Positions 14,355 to 22,197 of a stretch of DNA of 26,478 bases are shown here, one piece after another. Source of the DNA: CAZISM01 sp964541895. GTDB taxonomy: Bacteria > Zhuqueibacterota > Zhuqueibacteria > Residuimicrobiales > Residuimicrobiaceae. Position 1 is the stretch's first letter. Each line of letters opens with the position of its first letter. Below the pieces are notes generated by a model. That model ran no database searches. It was not told where the DNA came from and saw only the letters and a list, made by a program, of their open reading frames with translations. The stretch covers positions 1 through 26,478 of the forward strand of contig CAZISM010000077.1 in assembly GCA_964541895.1 (NCBI GenBank), given 5' to 3'. The translations under genes and the position numbers were made by a program.

Positions 14355-15599
14355 TCACTCCACCGCCCGGCATTTTTCAAGAAAACCCTTTTCAATTTGA
14401 ATGCCCCAACCCGGACCACTGGGCACGCGTACCATGCCCTTTTCGCTGCGCAACGAAGAGGTGGCGCAAACGATCGGCACCTCCGGATTTTCGCCCTTGT
14501 ACTCCTGATAGGGACCGATGTTGTCCACACAGGAGGCAAAATGAAGCATGTATAAATATCCCAGACCGGAACCGGATATGTGCGGCGTACAAGGGATTCC
14601 TGCTTCCTGCGCCATGCGCGCCACGCGCATGGATCGGACCATGCCGCCGAAATAGAACAGATCCGGCTGCACCACCTGCAGCACGTTGTTCTCGATCATC
14701 CAGCGGAACTGGCGCAGGCTGGCATCCTGTTCACCGCCGGCGATAGGGATGGTCAAAACATCGGCGACGGTCCTGGTTTCATCATAGTGGTCGAACGGAC
14801 AGGGCTCTTCAAAAAATGCTACACCGTTCTCTTCCAGCAGACGGCCGATCTCGATGGCTTTGGCCGCATCATAGGATCCGTTGGCATCTGCATAGATGGT
14901 GACGCTCTCGGGCAGGGCTTTACGCGCCAGCGGGATCAACTTTTCCGTGCGACCAGGCAGTGAATCCCTGTTGTTGTCCATTCGGCCGCCGACCTTGTAT
15001 TTGACCGCTCTGGCTCCGGTCTTTTCCACGGAGCGTAACAGCTGCTCGACTGTCTCTTCCGCACTCTTGTCGCGCACCCCGTTGGCCTGATACACCGCGA
15101 CATCGCGGCGCACAATCGCCCCCAACAACTCGCCCACCGGCTTGCCGGCCACCTGACCGAGCAGATCCAGGATGGCAAATTCGAGCGAAGCCACACAAAC
15201 CCAAAACGCCAAACCTTGCCATTTATAATTGCTGTTGGCCCGATACAGGCCGCTGAGGAGCTTTTCCAGCTCGCGAGCATCCTTGTTGATGAAAAACGGC
15301 AACACCTTGCCCGTCAACACCGGATAGAGATAGATCATATGCATGTCGTTGGATACCGCCATGCCGACAGCGCCGCGATCCGACTCGACCCGCACGATAA
15401 AATGGTCGCCGTTGCGCAGCAGCTGCGCTGACGTGATCCGCACCGGCTCATTGAACAGCTCTTTTTTCAGCACTGTGGCCGACTCTGCTGCGGCCAAACG
15501 GTGCGCCAGAATCCAGGCCTCTTCGCTGCGGCCGCTTCGCGCCGCCGCCGCCAACAAGCCGGTCCCCATGGCTGCTTTGATGAAACTCCGTCTCTGCAT
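14355..15599 (-). CDS. Tat-exported mandelate racemase/enolase-superfamily enzyme
   Basis: The product is 414 residues. A Tat signal (MQRRSFIKAAMGTG) is followed by the full enolase-superfamily fold. Catalytic residues of the MR subgroup are visible: the KYK pair (K200, K202), metal ligands D238 in YADANG, E265/E266 in FFEEP and E290 in GGEQD, and the Asp-His dyad D313 in QPD and H340 in PHISGSG. Such enzymes abstract a proton alpha to a carboxylate and typically dehydrate sugar acids or racemise acids. The ATG at 15599 is preferred over that at 15605 because GGAG is 8 nt upstream of the former and only 2 nt from the latter. It is the last gene of an operon with the LEA protein (18-nt gap) and the esterase. 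Export of such an enzyme is unusual but intact signals argue it is real. Confidence 0.9.
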   Translation of the reverse strand: MQRRSFIKAAMGTGLLAAAARSGRSEEAWILAHRLAAAESATVLKKELFNEPVRITSAQLLRNGDHFIVRVESDRGAVGMAVSNDMHMIYLYPVLTGKVLPFFINKDARELEKLLSGLYRANSNYKWQGLAFWVCVASLEFAILDLLGQVAGKPVGELLGAIVRRDVAVYQANGVRDKSAEETVEQLLRSVEKTGARAVKYKVGGRMDNNRDSLPGRTEKLIPLARKALPESVTIYADANGSYDAAKAIEIGRLLEENGVAFFEEPCPFDHYDETRTVADVLTIPIAGGEQDASLRQFRWMIENNVLQVVQPDLFYFGGMVRSMRVARMAQEAGIPCTPHISGSGLGYLYMLHFASCVDNIGPYQEYKGENPEVPIVCATSSLRSEKGMVRVPSGPGWGIQIEKGFLEKCRAVE

Positions 15600-15617
15600 T
15601 GGCATTGCTCCTTTGCT

Positions 15618-16448
15618 CTATGGATTGTTGATGACGAGTTCGTGTTCGATCGTGAGCGGCACGACGATCACGCCCATCGGCGTATCCAGGTGGGCCCAGC
15701 CGTTGACCGAAACCCTGACCGGAGCAGCACCCAGCAGCAGATCGATCGAGTCCAGCAGATTGGCCGTCTCGAGCGACGCGGCCAAGGCCACTTCAGATAA
15801 AGCACGGGCTTTGACCTCCGCCACCTGCTGCACGACCTCGTGATGCAGCGCCTTGCCGTTGACCGCCAAATCGTATTCCAGCTGCGACACCTTGAAATCA
15901 AAACTGTTGATATTGCGAATGGCCAGTGTGACCTGCAGATCCACGTGGGTGAAGGAAACGCCGGTGACGGTGCACGACTGCAGCGAAATCTCCGGCAATC
16001 TGGGATTGGGAATATAGCCCGCGCTCTCGAACGGTATCTTGAACGCGGACAACAATCCGGAGGGGGTGATGTCGCCGCTGATGCCGTATATGAGCGTGTC
16101 TTTATCAGCCATCTGTTCCACCTTGTCCAGCACGTCGGGTAGGCGGATCAGCAACGGCAACTGCAGATGGCTTTCCTGTTTGGCCGGCAGAGATATCTTT
16201 TGCTCGACCTCGCCTTCCAGAATCGTTTGCAGCTCCAACGAAAAACGGTAGCGCATTTTTTTGACGTTGATATCCATGCTGTTGGGATTGTTCACCAGCA
16301 GGTCGAATTGCAGGTGCAGTGTTTCCGTATCAAAGCTGTCGACGCTGACGGTGTTCACTATAATGGAGGGTTCAGACAACTTTTGCGCCTGCAGCAGGGC
16401 CGGGCCTGCCAACAGGCCTATCAATAGAACGAATCGTCTAAAAAACAT
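15618..16448 (-). CDS. Secreted LEA-14/WHy two-domain protein
   Basis: The product is 276 residues with a Sec signal peptide (cleavage near 21, LLQA). Two tandem LEA type 2/WHy beta-sandwich repeats (about 25-145 and 150-276) follow. Each starts with a strand-rich stretch containing the NPN- or NIN-type turn (VNNPNSMDINV near 53, IRNINSFDFKV near 177). LEA-14 proteins are linked to desiccation or stress tolerance in plants and archaea; bacterial secreted forms lack an assigned reaction and no catalytic motif is seen. GAGG lies about 8 nt upstream of the ATG at 16448. The gene sits between the esterase (17-nt gap) and the racemase-family enzyme (18-nt gap), so it is almost surely co-transcribed with them and may act as an envelope accessory. 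Confidence 0.85.
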   Translation of the reverse strand: MFFRRFVLLIGLLAGPALLQAQKLSEPSIIVNTVSVDSFDTETLHLQFDLLVNNPNSMDINVKKMRYRFSLELQTILEGEVEQKISLPAKQESHLQLPLLIRLPDVLDKVEQMADKDTLIYGISGDITPSGLLSAFKIPFESAGYIPNPRLPEISLQSCTVTGVSFTHVDLQVTLAIRNINSFDFKVSQLEYDLAVNGKALHHEVVQQVAEVKARALSEVALAASLETANLLDSIDLLLGAAPVRVSVNGWAHLDTPMGVIVVPLTIEHELVINNP

Positions 16449-16465
16449 AATTCAGACCTCACCAT

Positions 16466-18718
16466 TCAAAATTTTAACAGGCCATCCTTGTCAACCAACT
16501 GCAGATACAGGCCCCAATCGCCGCCTTCCTGATCTACCTTGACCAGTATGTCGTTGCGGCCCTTGACCAGGTTTACTATCATCAGATCGCTTCCCGGCTG
16601 CGCCGGGCGATGCAGGTGTTCCCGGTGCACCTCTTTGCCGTTCACCCACACAGCGGCCGCATCGTCGCTGCCGAACAGCAAAAGAACATCGGCATCACGT
16701 TGCGACTCTACCTGGGCCTGGGCGTAGACAATGGCATCCTTGGGCACAGGCAGCAGCTTGCAAAAATCCAGATAGCCGTTGTCCTCCGCTGATGCCGCCT
16801 GCCACCGCACCGATCCGTGCAGGCCGTCTTTGTATTGAGCGCTCAAGGCCGGATTCGATTCCGGGCCGTATGCTTTATCAAAAAATTTATCTCCGCTATT
16901 GTCGAACGGGCCGGCTACCTGCCACTGTTTGACAAACGGACACGACAGCGACGGAAATTGCGCGGCCGCAAGCCAGGCCTTCGCCCACTGTTTGCGTTCA
17001 GCCAACGGGAGCTGGCCCATTTTCCTCACATAGGCATCCCACTGGCTGAAATTCGACAGCGCAAATTGATAAGGCGCGTAACAAAGTTGATCGGACGGCT
17101 TCAGGCTTTCGACCATGCGATCGATCAACGGCCGCAGTTCTTTTTGCCGCTCTGCATCCTGGCGCGCTGTAGCAAAAACCTGCGGCAGCATCACGGTCAG
17201 CTGTTCATTGCCTGGATTTTGTCTGACCATATAAACAAAGCTTTGGTAAACAATCGGGTCAATGGCCATTGGACCAAAAGCAGGCAAGGCCATATCTCTG
17301 GAATCCGTTATGGTGCATAATGGATCCAGGCCGTAGCCGTACCAAAGCATGGCTCCGGCCGGCGGCGCCTCGCGCAGATAAAGATCGATCGCGCGGCCGT
17401 CTTCAGCCACAGCCATTTTGTAAATGAGATGCAGGTCGCTGCCATGGCTGTCACGGATGGTAAAGCCGCTGACTCGTCCTGAACTGCGCAGCATGCCGTT
17501 GCAGTTGGCAAAGGTCAGACGAAAGCGGCTGAAACGAAAAGGAACCAGAGTGACGCCGTCCAGCTCCGGGCCGGACGCCAGATCCTGGCGACCGAACAGA
17601 TCGCGCAACGCCAGGTTAGCCAGGCGCTGTCCCAGTCGCTTCAAGCCGTCGGTGCTTACATGAATGAGATCATCCAATTCCAGGTCGATCGCCGCCACCA
17701 GGCCGGTGTGAGGAATGGATTTCGCCAACGATCGTTGCTGCTCGCGAATATCGTTCCAGTAACCGTTGTCGTTGCTGATGCAGAATCGACCGATTTGCAC
17801 GTAATAGAATGGCAGGTCCGGCGCCTTGAAATCCCGCCGGATGGCCTGCAGCAGATTCTGCATACGCCGGCTGTACAAAGGCGCGGCGGCTGCGGAAGCG
17901 TCGGACTCTCCCTGATACCACAAAACTCCTTTGACTTTGCCGCCGACCGCTGCAAAGCGGCGATACATGGAGCCGTACAACGACTGTCCGCCGGCCTCTT
18001 TTTTTGCCGGATCCCACTCTTCCATGGAGGTACCGCCGTGCGCACACGGCACCAGGCCAACCGGGACTTGCGTCGCCAGAACCATCGCTTTAGCAAACGC
18101 CAGGCCCAGCCCGGCGCCTACTTGTGCGTTCTTTTTCATGCCCAGGCGCGCATCCGTCAACGCCTTGCCGGTCAGGCCGAGCTGATGTACGGGATCTACC
18201 GAATCCAGAAGCCAATGCAACGGTTCAGACGCCACAGCCCAGCGCTCATCATAGCCGTATGAATTCACCAGAATGCTGGATGTTTCGGCTCTGTCCAGCT
18301 CCCCCACGCCCTGCATGTTGGACTGGCCGGCTAAAATCCACAAATCTCCGACCAGAATATTCTGCCGTTGCAGTAAAGAAATATTCTCACCGTTTGAACG
18401 GGCGGCCGCTACTTCAACGATAAAAGGGCCACCGACCGGTACGCCGGCAATGACAGCCGTGAAGCGTCCGGATTTTATCTCGGCGATCTTTTGCCACTCT
18501 ACAACGGTCACGAACAGTCGGCTGTCGAGCACGCGGCCTCGCAGCTGCACCGCACCGGCCAGGGAACAAGTTCCACTGAAACGAATATCGGCCTGGTCGC
18601 CGTCGTCGCGCTGATACACCTGATAGTCGGCCAGACCCGCGGTAATAGTGAACTCGGCGCCGGCCGCCAGTGACAGCCGAACGATTGCTATCAGAATTGC
18701 CAAAACCGTTTTTTTCAT
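16466..18718 (-). CDS. Secreted SASA-type carbohydrate esterase (sialate O-acetylesterase-like)
   Basis: The product is 750 residues with a Sec signal peptide (about 1-21). An N-terminal beta domain leads to an SGNH/SASA esterase domain (about 120-375). Its blocks are GQSNMQG with nucleophile S133, CAHGGTSMEEWD near 225, WYQGESD (267-273) and DLIHVSTDG with H353. The C-terminal half resembles a beta-sandwich/galactose-binding-type module (WVNGKEVHREHL, KGRNDILVKVDQ). Family members remove acetyl groups from sialic acids or plant polysaccharides; the substrate here is unknown. The ATG at 18718 follows GAGGAG at short spacing; a TTG one codon earlier is unlikely. It begins the three-gene operon with the LEA protein and the exported racemase-family enzyme. 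Confidence 0.88.
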   Translation of the reverse strand: MKKTVLAILIAIVRLSLAAGAEFTITAGLADYQVYQRDDGDQADIRFSGTCSLAGAVQLRGRVLDSRLFVTVVEWQKIAEIKSGRFTAVIAGVPVGGPFIVEVAAARSNGENISLLQRQNILVGDLWILAGQSNMQGVGELDRAETSSILVNSYGYDERWAVASEPLHWLLDSVDPVHQLGLTGKALTDARLGMKKNAQVGAGLGLAFAKAMVLATQVPVGLVPCAHGGTSMEEWDPAKKEAGGQSLYGSMYRRFAAVGGKVKGVLWYQGESDASAAAAPLYSRRMQNLLQAIRRDFKAPDLPFYYVQIGRFCISNDNGYWNDIREQQRSLAKSIPHTGLVAAIDLELDDLIHVSTDGLKRLGQRLANLALRDLFGRQDLASGPELDGVTLVPFRFSRFRLTFANCNGMLRSSGRVSGFTIRDSHGSDLHLIYKMAVAEDGRAIDLYLREAPPAGAMLWYGYGLDPLCTITDSRDMALPAFGPMAIDPIVYQSFVYMVRQNPGNEQLTVMLPQVFATARQDAERQKELRPLIDRMVESLKPSDQLCYAPYQFALSNFSQWDAYVRKMGQLPLAERKQWAKAWLAAAQFPSLSCPFVKQWQVAGPFDNSGDKFFDKAYGPESNPALSAQYKDGLHGSVRWQAASAEDNGYLDFCKLLPVPKDAIVYAQAQVESQRDADVLLLFGSDDAAAVWVNGKEVHREHLHRPAQPGSDLMIVNLVKGRNDILVKVDQEGGDWGLYLQLVDKDGLLKF

Positions 18719-18813
18719 CAAGCTCCTCGCATGTTTTTGATCAACAGGTCAGAGAAAGGCGGAACCCATAAACCGGCTCCATACATCCCCCAGGCCGGAT
18801 AAGGTCGGGCGGG

Positions 18814-19734
18814 TCACTCCTGTTTGGGCTTGACCATAATGGCTACTCCGCCGATAAAGATGGGGATAGGAATGAGGGAAAACATCATAATCTGCAGGTA
18901 AAGATCGAAATTGTGCCAGCCGCGAAAGAAAAAAACAGAGAGAATGGCAATCAGGCAGAGGAGTGCACCGGCCACGCGCGGGTAGCGCATGGCCCAAACC
19001 AGCAGCGCCGCTACCGCGAAAAACGGCAAGGCTTCCATCAGGGATTCCAGGCTGAGGCCGTGTGAAAGAAAAACAAAAACCAGCACGATCCCCACAATAG
19101 TATAAATGATAAATCGGCCGCCGTTATAGCCGCCATAGGTTAAAAAAAAGCTCGTATACAAGCGAGCGAGCAGGGGCGTCATCAGCAACGTGTACCAGAT
19201 CGTGGATGGATTCTCACCCTTGACGATGAATTTGCTGAAAATCATGGCCACCAGAACCACCAGCCATGCAAAAAAGGCGATGTGGCTGGAAAAGTTGCCG
19301 ATGGCATTTTGCCGTTCATCAATCGTACGGGCAGGCAAAACTCCGCGCAAAAGAACGTGCAGCAGCCCGCTCAGCCCATGAACGGCGCCATACTGCTGAA
19401 ACAGGGAAATGGAAAACTTGACCAGGATCGGCAGAGCGAATAAAAACAGAAACAACCACAGCGGGTGCTGATCCACATGCAAGGCAATGCGCAGGACGAC
19501 CAGCAGATTCAGAGCCAGAAAAACGAGATAGGCGATATGGCTGGAAAAATGGCTGATCCCGACCTGCCGCTCATCCGGCCGTTGCGTAAAGAGATACTCC
19601 CGCACCAGCGGCGCTAAAATAACAACAGCGGTGAGGCCGACCAGCACCGGAAAAGGAATGCCGCGATTGATGAGAACCAGAAGGATGACCAGCAAAAACC
19701 ACATGCTTTTCAGAACAGGATAGGCCTTTTTCAT
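18814..19734 (-). CDS. Polytopic membrane protein with duplicated DERQ/FSSHIA motif
   Basis: The protein is 306 residues with about eight to ten hydrophobic helices and no signal peptide. A motif is repeated 85 residues apart: PDERQVGISHFSSHIAY (53-69) and IDERQNAIGNFSSHIAF (138-154), each followed by a helix. This indicates an internal duplication of a unit of roughly 85-90 residues. Small membrane proteins with a DER-type loop are often paired with short Cro/C1 regulators in Firmicutes and Bacteroidota (DUF2178-like), and here the regulator lies 9 nt upstream on the same strand. GAGG sits 7 nt before the ATG at 19734. No transport or enzyme motif is seen. The function is unknown; sensing or modulating the regulator is an inference from pairing. 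Confidence 0.8.
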   Translation of the reverse strand: MKKAYPVLKSMWFLLVILLVLINRGIPFPVLVGLTAVVILAPLVREYLFTQRPDERQVGISHFSSHIAYLVFLALNLLVVLRIALHVDQHPLWLFLFLFALPILVKFSISLFQQYGAVHGLSGLLHVLLRGVLPARTIDERQNAIGNFSSHIAFFAWLVVLVAMIFSKFIVKGENPSTIWYTLLMTPLLARLYTSFFLTYGGYNGGRFIIYTIVGIVLVFVFLSHGLSLESLMEALPFFAVAALLVWAMRYPRVAGALLCLIAILSVFFFRGWHNFDLYLQIMMFSLIPIPIFIGGVAIMVKPKQE

Positions 19735-19743
19735 CGCTAGCCC

Positions 19744-19947
19744 TCAGTCCTTTTCTTCCAACATAAACATCGCTTCCACGGTGGTGCCGAGAATAGAGGC
19801 TAATTTCAAGGCGAGTTTTACAGAAGGATTGAACGTGCCCTTTTCTATGGCGATGATCGTTTGCCTGGTGACGCCGGCCTTTTCCGCCAGCTCCTGTTGA
19901 GTCAGCTCACCGCACATAAAACGAAAATAACGCAATTTGTTTTGCAT
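19744..19947 (-). CDS. Short Cro/C1-type (XRE, YozG-like) regulator
   Basis: The 67-residue product consists almost entirely of one helix-turn-helix domain: LTQQELAEKAGVTRQTIIAIEKG (about 14-36), then a NPSVKLALKLASILG helix. This matches the compact YozG-like group, whose genes usually precede a small membrane protein. A longer reading from 20043 adds residues without resemblance. ATGs at 19953 and 19947 are both possible and neither has a strong ribosome binding site. The imperfect palindrome at 19951-19970 covers the start region, suggesting autoregulation. The downstream membrane protein is 9 nt away, so the two form an operon. The gene is divergent from the UbiA-family gene, which this regulator could also control. 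Confidence 0.85.
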   Translation of the reverse strand: MQNKLRYFRFMCGELTQQELAEKAGVTRQTIIAIEKGTFNPSVKLALKLASILGTTVEAMFMLEEKD

Positions 19948-19950
19948 ATA

Positions 19951-19970
19951 CATTCTACTTTGTAGGAATG
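19951..19970. promoter_or_regulatory. Candidate operator of the Cro/C1 regulator
   Basis: CATTCTAC-TTT-GTAGGAATG is an inverted repeat with one extra G in the right arm, centred on TACTTTGTA. It overlaps one possible start codon and lies just upstream of the other, which fits self-repression. Confidence 0.45.
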
Positions 19971-20111
19971 CGACTCCATGGCGTAGCGACCACGCCCATT
20001 CCAGAGCAAGCACCAACATCTCATAAATATATGGGAAATCCATTACTTTTCAAACTCATTTTTGACCCGTACAAACCTGGCTTGTCCGTCATTGATTTAA
20101 AAAAAAGGTGC

Positions 20112-20140
20112 TTGCAAGTAAAAAAGGGAATGTTTAATAT
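20112..20140 (+). promoter_or_regulatory. Candidate promoter for the UbiA-family gene
   Basis: TTGCAA (20112-20117), a 17-nt spacer and TAATAT (20135-20140) fit a sigma70-like promoter about 55 nt upstream of the ATG at 20196. The same TTGCAAGTA string occurs at the flavoprotein promoter (12995). Confidence 0.55.
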
Positions 20141-20195
20141 GAAAAGGGTGGAATGGGATAGAGTACGACTTTAAACCAATCCAAAGGGGCCAACC

Positions 20196-21041
20196 ATGCA
20201 AACCATCCTAGCCTATATCCAGCTGGCGCGTTTTCCCCTTTCACTTCTGCTGCCGGGGTTCGCCGTAACCGCTAGTTATGTGATCAGCAGCAACGCTCGC
20301 TTCGAATGGCCTATGTTGATCCCGGTCCTGGCTGCGTTATTAGGCACGGCCGGCATGTGCGCGCTCAATGATTGTTACGATCTCGAAGCGGATCAACTCG
20401 GCGCCAGAAAACGCCCCCTGCCTTCCGGCCGCATCTCGATGCGTAACGGCCTCTCCTTCGCCATACTGCTTACGGTCCTCGGGCTGGGTTTAACCGCTTT
20501 GTCCGCTACACGTGAACTCACACTGACCGGCAGCGCCGCGGTGTTGCTGGGGCTCTTGTATAACAGCTGGTCCAAAGGCAAAGGGATTCTGGGCACGTTG
20601 AATTTCGGGTTGATCATGGTTGCGGTCACCCTGCTGGGAATGGTTAGCAATGGCCTGCAGCCGGAACACGTGCCATTTCTCCTCTTTGTCTTTTTCGTTG
20701 CCTCCACGAATCAAGCCACCGCCAATTTCTACGACTATGTCTCGGACCGCTCCGTCGGCTATCGCACCATTCCCAATCAATATGGATTACAAAAGGGGGC
20801 TATCCTGGTTTCCTTGCTCAGATTCACCGGGATGTCGTTTTTGGCGGGATTTTTGTATCTGTTGGCCCCTGATAACCTGCTGGTTCTGTCCGTGGCCGCT
20901 CTGCTGCTGGCACAGCCGATTATCTCCTACTGGCTGTTACGCAGAGCAGCAGAGGTCAAATTTGCCCGCATTGCTTTTGTTGTTGCCGTGGTGTCCACCC
21001 TCCTCTCATTCGCCACCATTTTATTCGCTGTGCTGGCCTAG
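20196..21041 (+). CDS. UbiA-family membrane prenyltransferase
   Basis: The product is 281 residues with about nine membrane helices. The first aspartate-rich motif is NDCYDLEAD (N58, D59, D62, D66), which binds the Mg-diphosphate of the prenyl donor. The second motif is YDYVSDRSVGYRTI (D180, D184). Both are the hallmark of the UbiA superfamily, which attaches prenyl or polyprenyl chains to aromatic or other acceptors. The acceptor cannot be read from sequence; candidates include a quinone, chlorophyll-like or lipid head group. AAAGGGG lies about 8 nt upstream of the ATG. It is the only plus-strand gene in this part, transcribed divergently from the regulator and convergently with the ABC permease 14 nt beyond its stop codon. 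Confidence 0.88.
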   Translation: MQTILAYIQLARFPLSLLLPGFAVTASYVISSNARFEWPMLIPVLAALLGTAGMCALNDCYDLEADQLGARKRPLPSGRISMRNGLSFAILLTVLGLGLTALSATRELTLTGSAAVLLGLLYNSWSKGKGILGTLNFGLIMVAVTLLGMVSNGLQPEHVPFLLFVFFVASTNQATANFYDYVSDRSVGYRTIPNQYGLQKGAILVSLLRFTGMSFLAGFLYLLAPDNLLVLSVAALLLAQPIISYWLLRRAAEVKFARIAFVVAVVSTLLSFATILFAVLA

Positions 21042-21054
21042 AACCGCAAAGGTC

Positions 21055-22197
21055 CTACTCTACGCTCCGGCGCATGCCTCTGGCGGCTATGGCGGTAAAG
21101 AGCGCGAGAAAGCCGGCCAGGCCGAGTAGAAACGGCCAGATCGCCTGCCAGCCCAGTCCATAGGAAATGAGCCGGTTGAAGGCCTTTAAGGCCAGCCCGG
21201 AAGGTAGAAAATTGGCGGAAAATTCAAACCAGCGCGGCGTGATTTCCAGGGGAAACCAGCAACCGCTCAACGCCGCCATGGACAATGTCAGAACGATAGC
21301 AACCGCGATCAGTTTTTCTTCGTTGCGAATCAGCAAACCAAGCATGATCCCCATGCCGGCAACCGTGGCGCTAAAAAGCAGAACCAGCGTTGTCAGGGCC
21401 AGGGGATACGAACCGAACTGCACTGAAAAAATAAACCGCCCCATAGCCATAATGATGCCGATCTGCAACACACCGATTCCGCAAACGCCGAGCACCCGGC
21501 CGAAAAAAATATGGTAAAAAGAGAGCGGCGCGATCTTGAGCCGACGCAACATGCCGTTATTGCGCTCCTCCACCAGAGTGGTACCGGCATATATGAACAA
21601 CGCCAGCATGGTAAACATGACCATGTTGGCCGGCACTTGCTGGCTGAATCCCCTTGGTATCACCCTGGCGCGACCGGCATAGGAGGTTTCCACCCTGAGC
21701 AGCTTTTGCCGCTTATCCAGCAGCGCAAAAGAAGCGGTGTCAGCACTCTGGCCGTGGATATCGATTTCCGTCAGATCCGCCAGCAGCCGATACGCCGCTT
21801 TCTGCACGCTTAATTCCACCATGGCGCCGGCATCCATATCGCCGCCACTGCGCAGCTGCAGGGGCAGGGTCAGCACGCGCGACCCAGCCAGGCAACGGCT
21901 AAAGCTGTCCGGAATGGTCAACACCCGCCGGGCATTATATTGAGGATAGGTCGCCATCGTATCCAGGAGAATGGATTCACTTCGCAGATGATGCAGAAAT
22001 CGCCGGCTCAATACTCCCTGATCCTGGTTGACGACCACCAGCTGCGCTTTGACCGCAGCCGGATCCTGGCCGCTGCGAAACGCACTGCCAAAGACAAAAA
22101 TATACACCAGTGGCATCGCTACCATCCAGATGGCGGCGGTTCGATCCTTGAACACGGTCTTTATATTTTGCCAGGCCAACAACGCGATATCGTTCAT
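21055..22197 (-). CDS. ABC-2 family exporter permease, second subunit
   Basis: The product is 380 residues of the ABC-2 membrane type: a first helix near 20-40, a long extracytoplasmic domain (about 45-180) and five further helices (about 190-370). Its ATG overlaps the stop codon of the first permease (ATGA), so the two are coupled. The conserved segment GTTLVEERNNGMLRRLKIAPL near 205-225 is the family's cytoplasmic coupling element. With the other permease and the ATPase it should form an exporter of a lipid, drug or peptide. The substrate is unknown. Confidence 0.9.
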   Translation of the reverse strand: MNDIALLAWQNIKTVFKDRTAAIWMVAMPLVYIFVFGSAFRSGQDPAAVKAQLVVVNQDQGVLSRRFLHHLRSESILLDTMATYPQYNARRVLTIPDSFSRCLAGSRVLTLPLQLRSGGDMDAGAMVELSVQKAAYRLLADLTEIDIHGQSADTASFALLDKRQKLLRVETSYAGRARVIPRGFSQQVPANMVMFTMLALFIYAGTTLVEERNNGMLRRLKIAPLSFYHIFFGRVLGVCGIGVLQIGIIMAMGRFIFSVQFGSYPLALTTLVLLFSATVAGMGIMLGLLIRNEEKLIAVAIVLTLSMAALSGCWFPLEITPRWFEFSANFLPSGLALKAFNRLISYGLGWQAIWPFLLGLAGFLALFTAIAARGMRRSVE

